A DNA stretch of 64,000 nucleotides from assembly GCA_016617855.1 (NCBI GenBank), contig JAECUM010012887.1, positions 62,001 through 126,000 of the forward strand, in the 5' to 3' direction. Shown here in pieces: positions 1 to 60,827 of this stretch. The number at the start of each line of letters is the position of its first letter. Position 1 is the stretch's first letter. The notes beneath the pieces were generated by a model. That model was not told the DNA's origin. It was given only the letters and a program-made list of their open reading frames with translations, and made no database searches. The position numbers and the translations under genes are program-made. The DNA is from Megalonaias nervosa (taxonomy: Eukaryota; Mollusca; Bivalvia; Unionida; Unionidae).

Positions 1-105
1 TAACACTAACCTCTTAAGTCTTTGGTACAACTCAACTGGGATTCAAACTTGTGACCTACCGTATCAAAGGCAGACACTCTGACTACTTAGGCCACTGGAG
101 TGACT
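1..105 (-). mobile_element. SINE-A fragment (tRNA head, shortened body)
   Basis: The reverse complement shows a degenerate tRNA-like head (GGCCTAAGTAGTCAGAGTG, B-box-like GGGATTCAAAC... on the other strand). It shares TCTTTGGTAC and CTAACCTCTTAA with the full copies at 33.5 and 53.1 kb. The left side is cut by the window edge. Confidence 0.6.
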
Positions 106-356
106 GGTTCTCAAAGGAAGCTTTGCTCAGTGGTGCATGGTAAAGGGGGTGTCAAAGAACACATGATACAGTTCCAGCAAACCATTATTGAGTGATTAAT
201 GGTCTCTAGAGCTCAAAATACCTGATGAAATCAGAAAGATAAGGATCTAACCCAACAGCAGAAAACCTAGACAACTTGAGAGTATTAGAAAAGACAGGAT
301 GTTGTTTCAAAGTTTGTCTATTTATAATAACAGTGGCCATATTTGATGGCAGATGG

Positions 357-866
357 GGCACCAGGTGGCCAAGTGGTCAAAGGCACTTACCTTTACAGTT
401 TACTGACATCTCACCTCTGTCCACATGGGTTTGCACCTTGATTCAACCAATGTGAGTATGTAAGAAAGTTTTCCAGTACCTGTGGCCCTGGGCAGCCAAG
501 TGGTCTAAGGCATTCACCGTTATAGATCACAGACATCTCACCTATGTCTGCATGGGTTCGAGTCTCAGGCTTGGTCAGCATGTGTATGTGTGAAAGCTTG
601 CCATAAGCTTCCTGTGCATCAGTGGTTCTTCCCAGGATTTTTCTGGGTTCTTCGTCTACCAGATATACTAGCTGCCATGTAAAAGCTTATCGTGTGCTGA
701 AAAATAGCATTAAACCCAAAACAACAACACCACCACCAATAACTTTCCAGTAGCTTCCAGTGAGTCAGAGATTTCTCCTAGGGCTTCCCTGGGTTCTTCC
801 CCTACCAATTATACTGGCCACCTAGTATAGCCTATCATGTGCTGAAAAATGGTTTTAAAACCCAAA
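357..866 (+). mobile_element. SINE-B inside an older SINE-B
   Basis: An older copy (357-478 and 744-866) is split by a younger one (479-743). The young copy has a tRNA-like head (GCAGCCAAGTGGTCTAAGGC, then GGGTTCGAGTC) and ends TGAAAAATAGCATTAAACCC plus an AAC-rich tail. TTTCCAGTA flanks it on both sides (470-478, 744-752) as target duplication. The older copy resumes with the same 3' body (CCATGT-like, GTGCTGAAAAATGG). Confidence 0.8.
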
Positions 867-2035
867 ATACCCAAACCAAAAATTGATGGCAGATGGGCAT
901 CATTTGCATTAATTTTGAAATGTCTTCATGCCAGGATGCTTTCTGTCAAGTATGGTAAAATTTTATTCTGCAGTTTGGAGAAGCTGTTTAAAGGTTTAGC
1001 TATTTTTTGTAACAGAGGATTTTCTATTTTTAATGAAAGTGGTTAAATTTGATAGCAGACTGGTATGGCTTACTGCCAGTATATTTAATGACAGATAAGC
1101 ATCATGTAAGTAAACTGAAATGACCTTCATGCCAGGATACTTTCTATTAAATTTGGTCAAATTTTGTAAAGTCAGTCTTTGCAAAGAAGCCATTCAAAGG
1201 ATTTTACATTTTTTGTAATGGTAGACATACTGGATGATAGATTGGCATCATTTATATATAAAAGTGAAAGCTACCGAAGTCAGAAATGCTTTCTGTTGAA
1301 TTTGTTCAAATTTTATTAAGTGGTTGATAAGAATCCATTGAAAGATTCTCCTATTATGCTGGCCATATTCTTGACAGTGGATTTGGCATCACTTAAATAA
1401 ATTATATACCTTCATGCCATGATGAATTATGTCACATCTGGTCAAACTGTGTTGAGTGGTTTTTGAGAAGAATTCATTTAAGAATTTTTCTATTTTTAGT
1501 AACAGCAGTCATGTTTGGTGGTGGATAAATATCATATGAAAAAATTTAAACAGCTTCATGCCCTGATGCTTTCTGTCAAATCGTGTCAAATTTTGTTGAG
1601 CAATTCTTATGACGGTTAAAGTTTCTTCTATTTCTGTAATAGTGGCCATATTTGATTGAAATACAGCATCATTTGAGCAAATATGAAAGAGCTTCATGCC
1701 AGGATGCTACCTGTCAAATTTTGTCAAATTCTTTTGAGCAGTACTTGCAAAGAAGTTGCTCAAAGATTTCACAACTTTTAGTAATTTCAGTATATGAAAG
1801 TCACCTATGCCTGTTTGCCCTATGTCAAATTTGGTCAAAATTTTGTTGTGTGATTCTTGAGAAGAAATTAAGGAAAGATTTTTCTATTGTTAGCAATGGT
1901 GTCCATATCTGAAGGTGAATCAGCAACATTTAAACAAATTTTAAAGACTTTTGTGCCAGAATGCATTCTGTCAAATTTTTTAAATTTCTGTTCAGTAGGT
2001 TTTTTTTAGAAGATGTATACAGCAATTGTAAATTG
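867..2035. repeat. degenerate ~130-200-bp repeat array
   Basis: A phrase like CTTCATGCCAGGATGCTTTC followed by GTCAAATTTGGTCAAATT recurs near 925, 1123, 1280, 1409, 1553, 1691 and 1948, each time with TTTCTATTTTTAGTAACAG further on. Related sequence occurs at 20.0-20.4 and 43.1-43.3 kb. Copies are strongly diverged. Confidence 0.75.
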
Positions 2036-2159
2036 ATGATGAATGACAGATGAATAACCATATCTTAAGTTAACATGGCCTTATGGCTAGGTGAACTAAA
2101 ATGAAGACCAGGTCTGCATACTGAACACATGGTCAAAGCATTACTATAAAACATGTGAC

Positions 2160-2455
2160 CCTGACGCTAAAATCAAAAGGAGAGAGTGAGCATGTCACAC
2201 AATGAATTGTCTTAGCTTCATAATGATTCATCCAATGAATGAACAAAATCCATCTGCAAGTTTTGGCAGTATAAGCAAATGGAAAACTTTAAATAGTACC
2301 TAGAGCAAAATTTTCTATGTCTGTGACCTCAGGGTAAAAGGGGTGAGTAAACCTGTCATAAAATGAATTGCCTTTGCTTCATAATGATTTATGCCAAGAT
2401 TGGTGATAATCCATCAAGGAGTTTCGGAAATATATGCAAATATAAAACTAACCAA
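2160..2455. repeat. two diverged ~165-bp tandem copies
   Basis: Two segments share (T/C)ATGAATTG.CTT.GCTTCATAATGATT, ATCCATC and a final run like ATA.GCAAAT.GAAAAC. An old local duplication. Confidence 0.6.
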
Positions 2456-2692
2456 AACCACAAAAAAAAACTTTTGATGTCACTACCACCACTGCCATCA
2501 GAAAAGTTACTGATATGTCTTGCCTGCCACTAACATAGGCTTTGAAAATAAACAAGTGTTCCGTGAAACCTGTTGTCTCACCTGCATCCGCATACTTGCC
2601 AGTATAACCCCTGTAACTTTCATACCAACAAAACCATGACATTTTTTACCATAAATCTCAAGTAAGCGAGTCAGACAAGTCAGAAACTCCTA

Positions 2693-3090
2693 ACACATCA
2701 GTGTATAAACTGTAGACCTATGTAAACACATCAGTGTATAAACTGTAGACCTATGTAAACACATCAGTGTATAAACTGTAGACCTATGTAAACACATCAG
2801 TGTATAAACTGTAGACCTATGTAAACACATCAGTGTATAAACTGTAGACCTATGTAAACACATCAGTGTATAAACTGTAGACCTATGTAAACACATCAGT
2901 GTATAAACTGTAGACCTATGTAAACACATCAGTGTATAAACTGTAGACCTATGTAAACACATCAGTGTATAAACTGTAGACCTATGTAAACACATCAGTG
3001 TATAAACTGTAGACCTATGTAAACACATCAGTGTATAAACTGTAGACCTATGTAAACACATCAGTGTGTAAACTGTAGACCTATGTAAAT
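2693..3090. repeat. 33-bp minisatellite, about 12 copies
   Basis: The unit begins ACACATCAGTGTATAAACTG and is almost identical between copies; only the last differs slightly. Because 33 is divisible by three the minus strand stays open, but this is not a gene. Confidence 0.97.
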
Positions 3091-3747
3091 ACATGAATAT
3101 AACATAGGTATAATCTAAGTTCACAGCTGAATATGACAGCTGATGTTAAGGAAATGTCATTTTCAAAACACAAAACTTTCACAATGTTTACAATAAGACA
3201 TGCTTTCTACTTAAACAGACAAGACAGAACTCACAGCATATCAGCATACACATTTTAAACTTATTGCAATAAAATATCAATGTTTCAGTTCAGTGGAGCA
3301 TAAAAATGCACAAGATATATGACTCTGAAAACTTGTAAAAAAAACCCAACTTCAACACTGTTCATAATGATGAAGTAAGCCTTCAACTTGGACAGGCAAG
3401 ACAATTCAGGAACTCCTCGCATATAAGTTTAGATCCACAGTAATATTGTCCAAACATTTCACTTGAATACAGTCAGCAATGTAGAAGATATATAACTTAA
3501 ACTTTAACACAAAACTTGAACATTGTCCACCATGATGAAGAAATTCAAGACAGGAATTCCTATACCTTAAACCCCTACTAATACGGACTCCAGATTAATC
3601 GACAAGCAATCGTTAATGGAAAGATGATGTATGACAGATGATACACAATTCTACATCATGAAATGAAAATTACTTCCACTTAAATTTAATTGGTATAATG
3701 ATATTAGCAAACTCAGTGCTGAGCCTTATTTGCTGTACATCCCTTAC
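3091..3747. other. intron beyond the last visible helicase exon, no feature
   Basis: A/T-rich, with no exon of the missing helicase C-terminus and no clear repeat. Confidence 0.6.
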
Positions 3748-52456
<48,709 letters not shown>

Positions 52457-52682
52457 CTGGATCGAGATCATAAGAGGTAAACAGACCAATTAGATTTTAC
52501 AACTTATTGTTTTTATTTGGAAATTAAATGAAAACTTTTTTATAAGATCATTTCAATACTTTTGTTAAAGTTCTAAGTTAATAGTAAAATGAAAACAAAA
52601 GTTTTCAATCCAATTTTAAATTTTTATGAATCCCAAGTTCTCACTAAGATTCTGAAAGTTGGAGTTCAGGACTCCTTCCACA

Positions 52683-52858
52683 AAGCTGTGGTACTTCCAT
52701 TGGTATAGTATCAGACTTATATCCCTTCACTGGATCGATACCTGTCTAGGTCAGCTGCCACAATATGTCCTTTGAAAATGTGCTACGGTCCCATTTCCTG
52801 GGCATGATATAGCTAACAATGTGTTAAAAGTGCCACTAAAACAACAAAAAAAAAAAAA
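52683..52858 (+). mobile_element. SINE-C copy with A-rich tail
   Basis: Head CTGTGGTACTTCCATTGGTA, body ATGTCCTTTGAAAATGTGC and GTGTTAAAAGTGCCACT, then an A-rich tail (to about 52880). Same family as 24773-24945. Confidence 0.7.
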
Positions 52859-52924
52859 CAAACAAAAAAACAAAAACAAACTGTTCCAATAACTAGATTT
52901 TTTACCTTTGCAATACATCATGGG

Positions 52925-53535
52925 CATTATGTGCACAATTATTTAATTCAATTGATTCTTCTCTGTAATACAAAGTGCTCTTCAAAAATAACATTCTTGG
53001 AAATAGAGACTTGAATTTATAGTGAAATTTCAAATAGGGATATATTCATGGATTGTATTATTGTGATCCAACAAAAGATTCTTGCTACATTACCACTATA
53101 CAGTCCACCACAGGCAAATCAACACTTCCAGAATTAGAGTGTGTGTGTGATTTGGATTTTTAACATAGCTTTAACAATTTTTCAGTCATATCGCTACGAT
53201 GTCTGCAGTGTGGCAGTTTATAGTGATGTCTACCACTGGGGCATCATGCCGCAGACATGTAGCATGATATTCCGCCCAGTCATATTATCTTGACACCAGG
53301 CCAACCAGTCATAACACTAACCTCTTAATGCTGAGCACCAAGCGAGGCAGCTGTTAGTACAATTTCTGTAAGTCTTTGGCATGACTTGGCCAGGGATCGA
53401 ACCGACAACCTCCTGCATCCGAGGCGGACACTCTAACCGCTAGGCCGTCCAGCATTAGATGACTTGTGTCTGTAGCTCTAGGATTATTTTGGATCTTTTC
53501 TACTGCTTATTTTAAGACCATAGAGTTGTAATACT
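52925..53535 (-). mobile_element. 0.85-kb LTR-like repeat, copy 4, split by SINE-A
   Basis: 52925-53126 (TTCTCTGTAATACAAAGTGC ... TCAACACTTCCAGAATTAG) and 53460-53535 (GACTTGTGTCTGTAGCTCT ... AGACCATAGAGTTGTAATAC) are neighbouring parts of copy 1 and copy 2; SINE-A lies between them. Confidence 0.6.
53139..53447 (-). mobile_element. SINE-A full copy
   Basis: Minus strand: head (GGCCTAGCGGTTAGAGTG, GGTTCGATCCC), full body and a short CA tail. It is flanked by TCCAGAATTAGA (53127-53138) and TCCAGCATTAGA (53448-53459), a 12-bp duplication with one mismatch. It splits a copy of the 0.85-kb repeat. Confidence 0.9.
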
Positions 53536-53824
53536 GGCTATCATATATGGGTAGTATGGCTCTCATAAAATAAACACTGCTTGAGCTGTCTTCCCAGTTG
53601 CTGACAATACTTCAAAAGAATTCAAGCCCTGTGATTCAGACACCAAACTGATGAACAAAATTCAGAAAACTATGTTGGAAATTATATTACTGTTAACTTT
53701 TTACAACTTGTATCATGAATTAGGTCAACAAATTCTCTTTTCTCACAAGGCCAAACATATTTGGGTACTCATGAGATTGGTGTAAAATTGTATTTATATT
53801 TAACAGTTTATTTATGTATGTGAT

Positions 53825-54395
53825 ATTATCATGATTATATCATACTGGAGACAATTATCATGATAATATCATACTGGATACAAGTATCATGATTATATCA
53901 TACTGGAGACAATTATCATGATAATATAATGGAGACAAACATGTATCATGATAATATCATAATGGAGACAATCATCATGATAATATCATAATGGAGACAA
54001 TCATCATGATAATATCAAACTGGATACAATTATCATGATAATCATACTGGAGACAATTATCATGACAATATCATATTGGAGACAAATCACATGACAATAT
54101 CATACTGGAGACAATTGTCATGAAAATATCATACTGGAGACAATTATCATGAAATATCATACTGGAGACAATTATCATGATGATATCATACTGGAGACAA
54201 TTATCATGATAATATCATACTGAGACAATTATCATGATAATCATACTGGAGACAATTATCATGATAATATCATACTGGAGACAATTATCATGATAATCAT
54301 ACTGGAGACAATTATCATGATAATAGCATATTGGAGACAATAATCTTGATAATATCATACTGGAGACAATCGTGATAATATACTGGAGACAGCAT
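53825..54395. repeat. 29-bp minisatellite, about 20 copies
   Basis: The unit contains ATCATGATAATATCATACTG then GAGACAATT. Single-base losses make the period vary from 25 to 30. ATCATGAT is itself palindromic. Confidence 0.93.
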
Positions 54396-54600
54396 GGCAG
54401 CCATATTGGATATGCAAGCAGAAACATTTTCATGTAGGACCCACTAGACAGTGGGATGAATGTGTGTGTAAAGTTTTACAGTAATCCTCCATGTAGTTTA
54501 GGACGAGTAGCAATAACAAACTTGTGCAACTGGAATGACGGACAGACAACAGACCATCACATAAACTTTTCTGATCTATGACCAGCAGAGCTAATAATGC
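54396..54600 (+). mobile_element. pearl-like right arm following the 29-bp array
   Basis: GCAGCCATATTGGATATG, then GTGGGATGAATGTGTGTG, AGTAGCAATAACAAACTTG and CTGATCTATGACCAGCAG. These match 16730-17060. The 29-bp array therefore takes the place of the ~140-bp cores. Confidence 0.6.
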
Positions 54601-56098
54601 TGATGTTTTCTAATTCCATATTTCCATGCTCTCAAACAAGGCTGGAACTACTTTATCCTCAAAGTTTCCTGGTTACATCTGAACAATCATGAACAATTAT
54701 GCCATAGCCTCACTGGACATGCAAAAGGAAATGAGTAACATCTTCTGTAACAAATCTGTTATCATCAAGCTCTCTGCCCAATACTGCTATTAACAACTTT
54801 TGAGAAGTCCCCATCAGAGCCTCTCACAATGTCCCACAAGAAACAGTTCATCTGTTATCAGACTGGATTCAGATTGAAACTTTTATTGTCAGTTTGTTGG
54901 TGAAATCTTCATTGCAGCAATCTTTGAAAACTGTACAATAGCAGCTGTATATCACATATATGGGTCTGCTGCTCATGCATCAAAGAATTTGTGTTATTTA
55001 CAGTGAAATTATACGACTGTTGTTTCACATGCTTCATTTATGAAACTGATATTCATGCACATATCATCTGATCAAAATATAATTCTGTTTATGATTTAAG
55101 ACGTAAGTTCATTGTAATAGAGCAAATTTTTCTGTCGATCTCTGTAGAACACATTTAGTTGGACACGCATACGATTAATTAGATTTATGGAGTTCTGCAC
55201 ACATTTAAATTGCCATAATGCACGGATTGGTACAGTCTCTGTCACGAGTTTAGCGCTTTTTGATTAAGGCTACGTTTGTTTAAACTGGACAGGAAAGGGG
55301 TCAATTTCTGATCGGTATGGAAAACTGTCATTTCTGAAAGTTACCAGGAATCAGTTGGGCAATCAAGGTTTGTCTGACGAACTGTATTGTTTCAGCAAGT
55401 TCGGGCGGGAAATGTATTTCATCCAGATTGGTCATGCTGTGAAGGGGGCGTGGTTTCACATGAAAACTCTCAGTTTATATGTGCAAATAGCAAATCTGAA
55501 AATCAGTCTATGCTTTTTTCTGCAAGAGAACAAATGCAAATAGACTCCGAGTGGGTTAAGAAGTAAACTCACTCGTAGAAATCATCCAGGGCAAGCAATT
55601 CTCTGGAAAAATTGACAGACATGTTCTGGAAGTGAGAGCTTGGGAAAACAAGGTATTTGCAACAATCTTATGTAATTCATTGATACTACTATGATGATTT
55701 GTTTGATTTATTTCCTTGTATTTGCATGGATTTATTTGTTTAAGTTCGTAGATTTAATTTCTTGATGTGGTATACCTGTGTCGAGTTTGTTATCTGAGTC
55801 CATACAATGATATTTTTCTTTATATAAACATTGATGACTTGTTTGAACATATAGTCTCATTTATTATAGGAAATTATGTATCTAGAATTTCATGCCTTAT
55901 TTTAGTTGAGATGCGAGAATCCTTGTGAATTCTCCGGCCTATATATGAGTTCACGTATGATAACCACTTGATTGTCATTATAAATACCGTAGTGCAAGGA
56001 ATTTCATTCATTTGTGTAATTGAGACTAGTCTGGAACTAATGTCTCAGTGGGAGGTTGAAATAGCCATTAGTTGACCATTAATTTTGTGAAACTAGGT
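54601..56098. other. possible promoter side of the helicase gene
   Basis: 55140-55620 has more CpG dinucleotides than its surroundings and ends next to the weak exon candidate. No TATA box or other element could be assigned with confidence. Confidence 0.3.
55573..55622 (-). CDS. weak candidate for a 5' coding exon
   Basis: On the minus strand an ATG opens MSVNFSRELLALDDFY and then GA directly before a good donor, GTGAGT. It lies about 3.1 kb upstream of the first in-phase helicase exon, near a relatively CpG-containing stretch (55.14-55.6 kb) that could be a promoter. Its two-base end does not match the two-base start of the 52364-52456 exon, so another small exon would be needed. The link to DHX33 is unproven. 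Confidence 0.22.
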
Positions 56099-56720
56099 TG
56101 TTACGGTCTGTCATGGCCAGTTAGACTAGACAGCCGTAGGATCTGTTTGAAATTAGGATAGAATGTATCTGACCTAAGGAGGGGGAAGGTATTATCTATT
56201 CCCCCAGTATAATGTGATGAAAGATTTAGGTTGCTTATTTTTGTTATTTTGGAAGGGCGAGATAGCTCTACGTATTACGTATTACAAACCCAAAGTGGAC
56301 ACAGAGCTGAAAGGGGCATAAGAGGCGAGGCACCTGAGGATTTGGAAAAGAAAGTCAAAAGTGAAGAAGACCCAGACTTACCGGCACAAGGAAGTCCAAA
56401 GTGGAGAAGACCCAGACTTACTGGCATAAGGAAGTCAAAAGGGATAGTTGCTGTGGAATTTGGACTGAATCAAGACCATCAGGTTATGAAACTGTACAAG
56501 GCAATGTTTTCGATATATTTCACTTGATCTAATGACGATTTAAATTCTATCGCTTAACAGATCGGCTATTGGTATCATCATTTCTTTGTATTTGAAAATT
56601 CATTGAAGAAGTTAAGTCAAAATGAAAGAAGTGTATCTTTCAATCGTAATGTATTATTACTTTTGTTTATGAACTTTATTGTTAGAAATTTTGATTAAAT
56701 TTTGTCTTTATTTGTAACGG
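56099..56720 (+). mobile_element. possible Ty3-type LTR with tRNA-Pro-like primer site
   Basis: TGTTACGGTCTGTCATGGCC at the left resembles LTR starts. At the right CTTTATTTGTAAC is followed by GGGGGCTCGT, the first ten bases of the tRNA-Pro primer-binding site common in Ty3/retrovirus-type elements, after which the match ends. No coding region follows. A solo or truncated LTR is inferred. Confidence 0.35.
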
Positions 56721-59354
56721 GGGCTCGTGTTATTCTGTTCTATATACCTGCTCAGCTTTTCATCTATTCCACCTGTAAATTTCTCAATTTCTATTGATAT
56801 TTACTCATCCCAGGCAAATTACACTGTCGGCGATCACCTCTAGATAACGATAACTAAACCCATAACACCCACCCCAACAAAGCTGGGAGGGGAGTTCTGA
56901 CATTCATATTAAAAAGGTTGAAATGTTAATCAATTTCTTTATTTTTCAGTTATGTACAGTTATTTTATTATTTTATATGAAAATTTATAGATACACAACA
57001 AAACTATCATTATCACATTAATTCAATCTTCACTGCTAGATCTTGATCTTGTCAACATCAGAAGATCCTGGGTGGTGACACAATGCATCACATCTTGTCA
57101 TGATCTGGATTTTCTGATACTGACAACACAATGTGATCTATCAATCAAAATCACACAAATATGATAATACATTAATACACATACACAGAGCCATGGAAAG
57201 ACTAAGATGTCAACAGTGATTTACAATCAGATAGCATCTGAAGACTCAGTCATCTTTATTTTGATCATATATTTGGACAAAATTAATTTCAAAAGTCTTG
57301 TATATTCAGCACATGCATACTTAGAAAAGGTTGATCAACTTCTTTTGCAATAATTTTATCCTTTTACTTTTGTCCAAACAATCTAAAGAAACCTATACAA
57401 GACCTGATGAGAGGCACACCTTGTTGGGCTTCTCTTGAATAGCATCAATTAATCATATTGTTCCAAAGGAAAATTAGTCCTCTGAGAAATGGATAATTAA
57501 GTTCCAATCTGACAACAATGAGAAAACACTGAATTTACACTGAAATATGAACCACGTGCTCGGTTCTTAAGCATAGTCATGAGGCTGAATATACACAACT
57601 CTGAACTAATTCCCACTACAAAAAAATACAAGCTGAATCACAAAAAATTTTCATGACAGGAACATCTTTTTGCAATGAGGCTGCTAACTGTAGAAACTTA
57701 AGTTTGGCAATCAAGGAAAACTTACACTGTTAATGAAACATGTACAAACAAAATGTTTTTAATGTTAAGTACAACTGATTATTATAACTTAAGCAGTAGC
57801 GATTTGGATTCCATATGGGGGGGGAGGGGGGTAAGGAACTTAATAAGAAACAGTAAATGATCTGGAATGCTTCGGAACAGGTTAATCTTAATTTTCTGTA
57901 TTATGCATAGGATGCAATAGGAAAATGAACCAGAAAAGAAAAAAGTAAACACGAATTTCATCTGAAGCTCAATTTTACTTGGAGATATAAATAGTATTTA
58001 CATAAAATAAATGGGTATATGTTTAATCTGGTTCAAGTAAGTATTGAGATTTTGTATCGACAAGTTACTTATAATTACTGCTGGTAGATTTTAAAAATTA
58101 CATTAATTGTGATACAAGACAGTTCTACTGAAATGAAGCTGAGTGCAATACGTCTCACTGTTAATAGCATAAGGTCAAATTACATCTTTGTAAACAGTTC
58201 AGAGCAAGACCATTGTCCATTTTCAACAATTAATCTGAAGCAATGAATCAAAGACAATAAACAGTTAATGCAAAAATGTTATACTAGCTGTACTGATTAG
58301 TTCAGGAGTTTTTATTTCTATCACTGATTTGTTTGGTTTTTTTTTACAAGAATCAAACAATGGAACAGCCTGTGGTTATACAGAGTGATTCACTGATCCC
58401 CAAGTACATTGTTTATTGTCCACCTAATGGCAAAGAAACAAACCAACAGAAGGGCTGTTCTTGTTCTTTTAGGTTATCAGTTTGCTCATGAAATTAACAT
58501 GTCAGCAGCAAAGAAAACAAGTCATATTTATGGCTTCGTTTGTGCCAGGTTATTAGTGTTACACAAAAAATTAAAATTTCAGTAGCAAAGAAGACAAGCC
58601 ATATTTATGGTTTCTGTTGTGCCATGTTATTAGTTTTACACATGCGTATTTATATTTTAAAAAGAATACGCATCATCCTACATGCAACAATTTTTATTAA
58701 TCCTCTCCAATATCGTGAAGTGTGGGATTTTGAAAAAATCATGTGAGCTGTATGTACTATATGAATGTATTCTCAGTGGAATTTACAAACAATGAAAACT
58801 GTACCTCAGAGATATAACCTTGATCCTCTACCCTGCAATGTTTTAAAGATAGACAGAAAGGAAAGGAGGGGTGGAGAGAATAAATGCCTTTATACAGATA
58901 TACCTTCATTTGTTCCAAGCCTCATTTTCTTTGGTATTTGACCATTTGTCATCCTCACTTTAAAAAATCCTGTTCAAATTCTGATGACTTCCTCTTGTCA
59001 GAAATCTGTATATGACATTTTAGTTACATAACCTGGGGGGAAAAAAAAGAGAAATACTGTGGATATAATAACCAGCGCAATTGTAATTTCTCCTATGTTT
59101 ATTACCTGTCACATTCATTACATGTATTCAGCTTTCTAGGATCTTTCAGACTGCAGATCAATTCAGATCCAAAGAGGTTAGCTGCACACTTTATATGTAT
59201 AGCAATATAAAAACAGTTTACTGGTACTCAATAATTGGGATATTTCTTCAAGATTATACAAATACTATAAAGTCATTTATTTTTATGGGTATACATTTTT
59301 GTGCTTCTGCAAAAATACTACTTTTCAGCAGTGCCTGAAAATGTAATATTTATA
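56721..59354. other. intergenic stretch, no gene recognised
   Basis: Contains a G-rich block at 57817-57831 and the ~80-bp duplication at 58.5 kb. No exon-like segment with flanking splice sites stands out. Confidence 0.5.
58455..58630. repeat. ~80-bp tandem duplication
   Basis: AGCAAAGAAAACAAGTCATA with TTTATGGCTTCGTTTGTGCC and GTTATTAGTGTTACACA recurs once with several substitutions. Confidence 0.8.
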
Positions 59355-59479
59355 GGTTACTGCATTTGTATGGGAAAATATGAACGAGTTTTTTGGATGG
59401 AAATACTGCACGACTTTGGGAGTGCAGTATATTCATCTGACAAAACGAGTTCATATTTTCCCATACAAATGCAGTAACC
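59355..59479. mobile_element. foldback element with 38-bp arms
   Basis: The arm GGTTACTGCATTTGTATGGG... (59355-59392) is repeated inverted at 59442-59479 with only two mismatches. The loop holds a second inverted repeat ATACTGCAC / GTGCAGTAT. Probably a small MITE, or the fused ends of one. Confidence 0.75.
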
Positions 59480-59555
59480 TTTTTATTATATGCTCATTTT
59501 CATATTCTACCTAAGGCTCAATTATATAAACAAAATTACTGTATGCCATCACCTC

Positions 59556-59745
59556 TATCTGAGTGAGTTCGAGTCCAGGCTCGGCTAACATGGGTATGTG
59601 AGAAAGCCTGCCAGTAGCTTCTCGTGGGTCAGTGGTTCTTCCCGGGGTTTTCCAGGGTTCTTCCTCCACCATAAATACTGGCCGCCATGTATAGCCTATC
59701 TTGTGCTGAAAAATGGCGTTAAACCCTATAACAACAACAACTGTA
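59556..59745 (+). mobile_element. SINE-B copy
   Basis: B-box-like GAGTTCGAGTCC, then the family body (GGTTCTTCCCGGGGTTTTCC, CTGGCCGCCATGTATAGCC, GTGCTGAAAAATGGCGTTAA) and an ACAACAACAAC tail. The 5' part of the tRNA head is eroded. Confidence 0.8.
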
Positions 59746-60690
59746 TGCCATATTCCAAACTAAATACACAAGCGCAGATTCATCATTACACAACAACAAC
59801 ATTATTAATGCGCATATAACTCCACCCAGATAAATTTGAACTTAGTCATGCGCTAGACATAACTTTCGAAAGAAAATGGCATTTTGGTCTACTTAAAATT
59901 GAAATTTGGAGTCATACTGTGAATGAATGCCTATTGCAACAACTTTTCCATTTGATCTGGAATGAATAGATTTTGGTATTTTTGTTGATTCTACAAAATT
60001 TCGTGATTATGGACTGGATTCATCTGTGCCAACTCTACATGATGTACATCGGATATCAGCAGTGTGTTGACATCTGCAAGTGTGTTTCTGTTCTGTCATT
60101 AAATGTTTGAAATCATAATGTGGGAAAAATATTAAGTCTTTCAATTGCAATTATCAAAAAGACGCTATGGAATATAATGTGTGAGGAAATTCAGGATGTA
60201 AAACTGTAAGTATATTTTTTGCCATTCTTATTACCAGCTAAAGAAGACAGTTTATGCCTTGTTACTTGCATGTTATTTGTAGGGACCCAGCAATTTTATG
60301 AAATCTGGCATCTATCTCGCCTAAATCCGAAACATTGTATCAAGAAAGTTAACGCGGAATGTGGCAAAGCAGCTGGTATGTGGCATTCCACAAAACATCT
60401 GCTTTAGTTCCTTCAGAAACAAAATTTAATCAACCAAAACATAAAGCGCCTACTACGTGAGTGTACGTGATTTGTTTACAAAGTAGTTCCTAATACACTA
60501 TTGGCAAACGTGAGTGCAATATGAAGTGCGTGTGAGTGCAATATCGTAAAATATTGCCAATTTTGACAATGTAACGTTAACGGAGAAAACAAAAGAGCAT
60601 GTAATAAATATACTTACTTACAGGCATAATCCAACAACAAACATCACAGACACTGATCTGCCATCACATAATGTCTGTTCTACTGATTAG
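59746..60690. other. unassigned, possible transposon interior
   Basis: TTTTATTATATGCTCATTTT near 59480 and TTATTACATGCTCTTTTG (complement) near 60590 could be imperfect inverted ends of a ~1.1-kb element enclosing a SINE-B. This is weak. Confidence 0.3.
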
Positions 60691-60697
60691 TCTTAAC

Positions 60698-60760
60698 AAA
60701 CTGCACAGACCCAGATCTGCCAGCACCTTATTTGACAGCAGATCTGGGTCTTTACAGTTT
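60698..60760. repeat. inverted repeat, 23-bp arms
   Basis: AAACTGCACAGACCCAGATC... (60698-60720) and ...GATCTGGGTCTTTACAGTTT (60738-60760) pair with few mismatches across a 17-bp loop. Confidence 0.8.
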
Positions 60761-60827
60761 GCAGCTGACTCAACTTATAGGTCAGTTTATCTGGTACATA
60801 AATTGGTGGATATACTCCATCTGTCTT

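Noticed and set aside
2690..3124. 144-codon minus-strand frame of an 11-residue repeat
   Set aside because: A by-product of the 33-bp minisatellite; no signal peptide, flanking exons or non-repeat domain.
55355..55543. 62-codon plus-strand frame near the CpG-rich stretch
   Set aside because: No family recognised and no polyadenylation or splice signal pattern; more likely chance in a promoter-like region.
56231..56527. 98-codon plus-strand frame with acidic/basic repeats
   Set aside because: It lies within the LTR-like segment and contains a short internal duplication (GAAGACCCAGACTTAC twice); no domain, no splice context.
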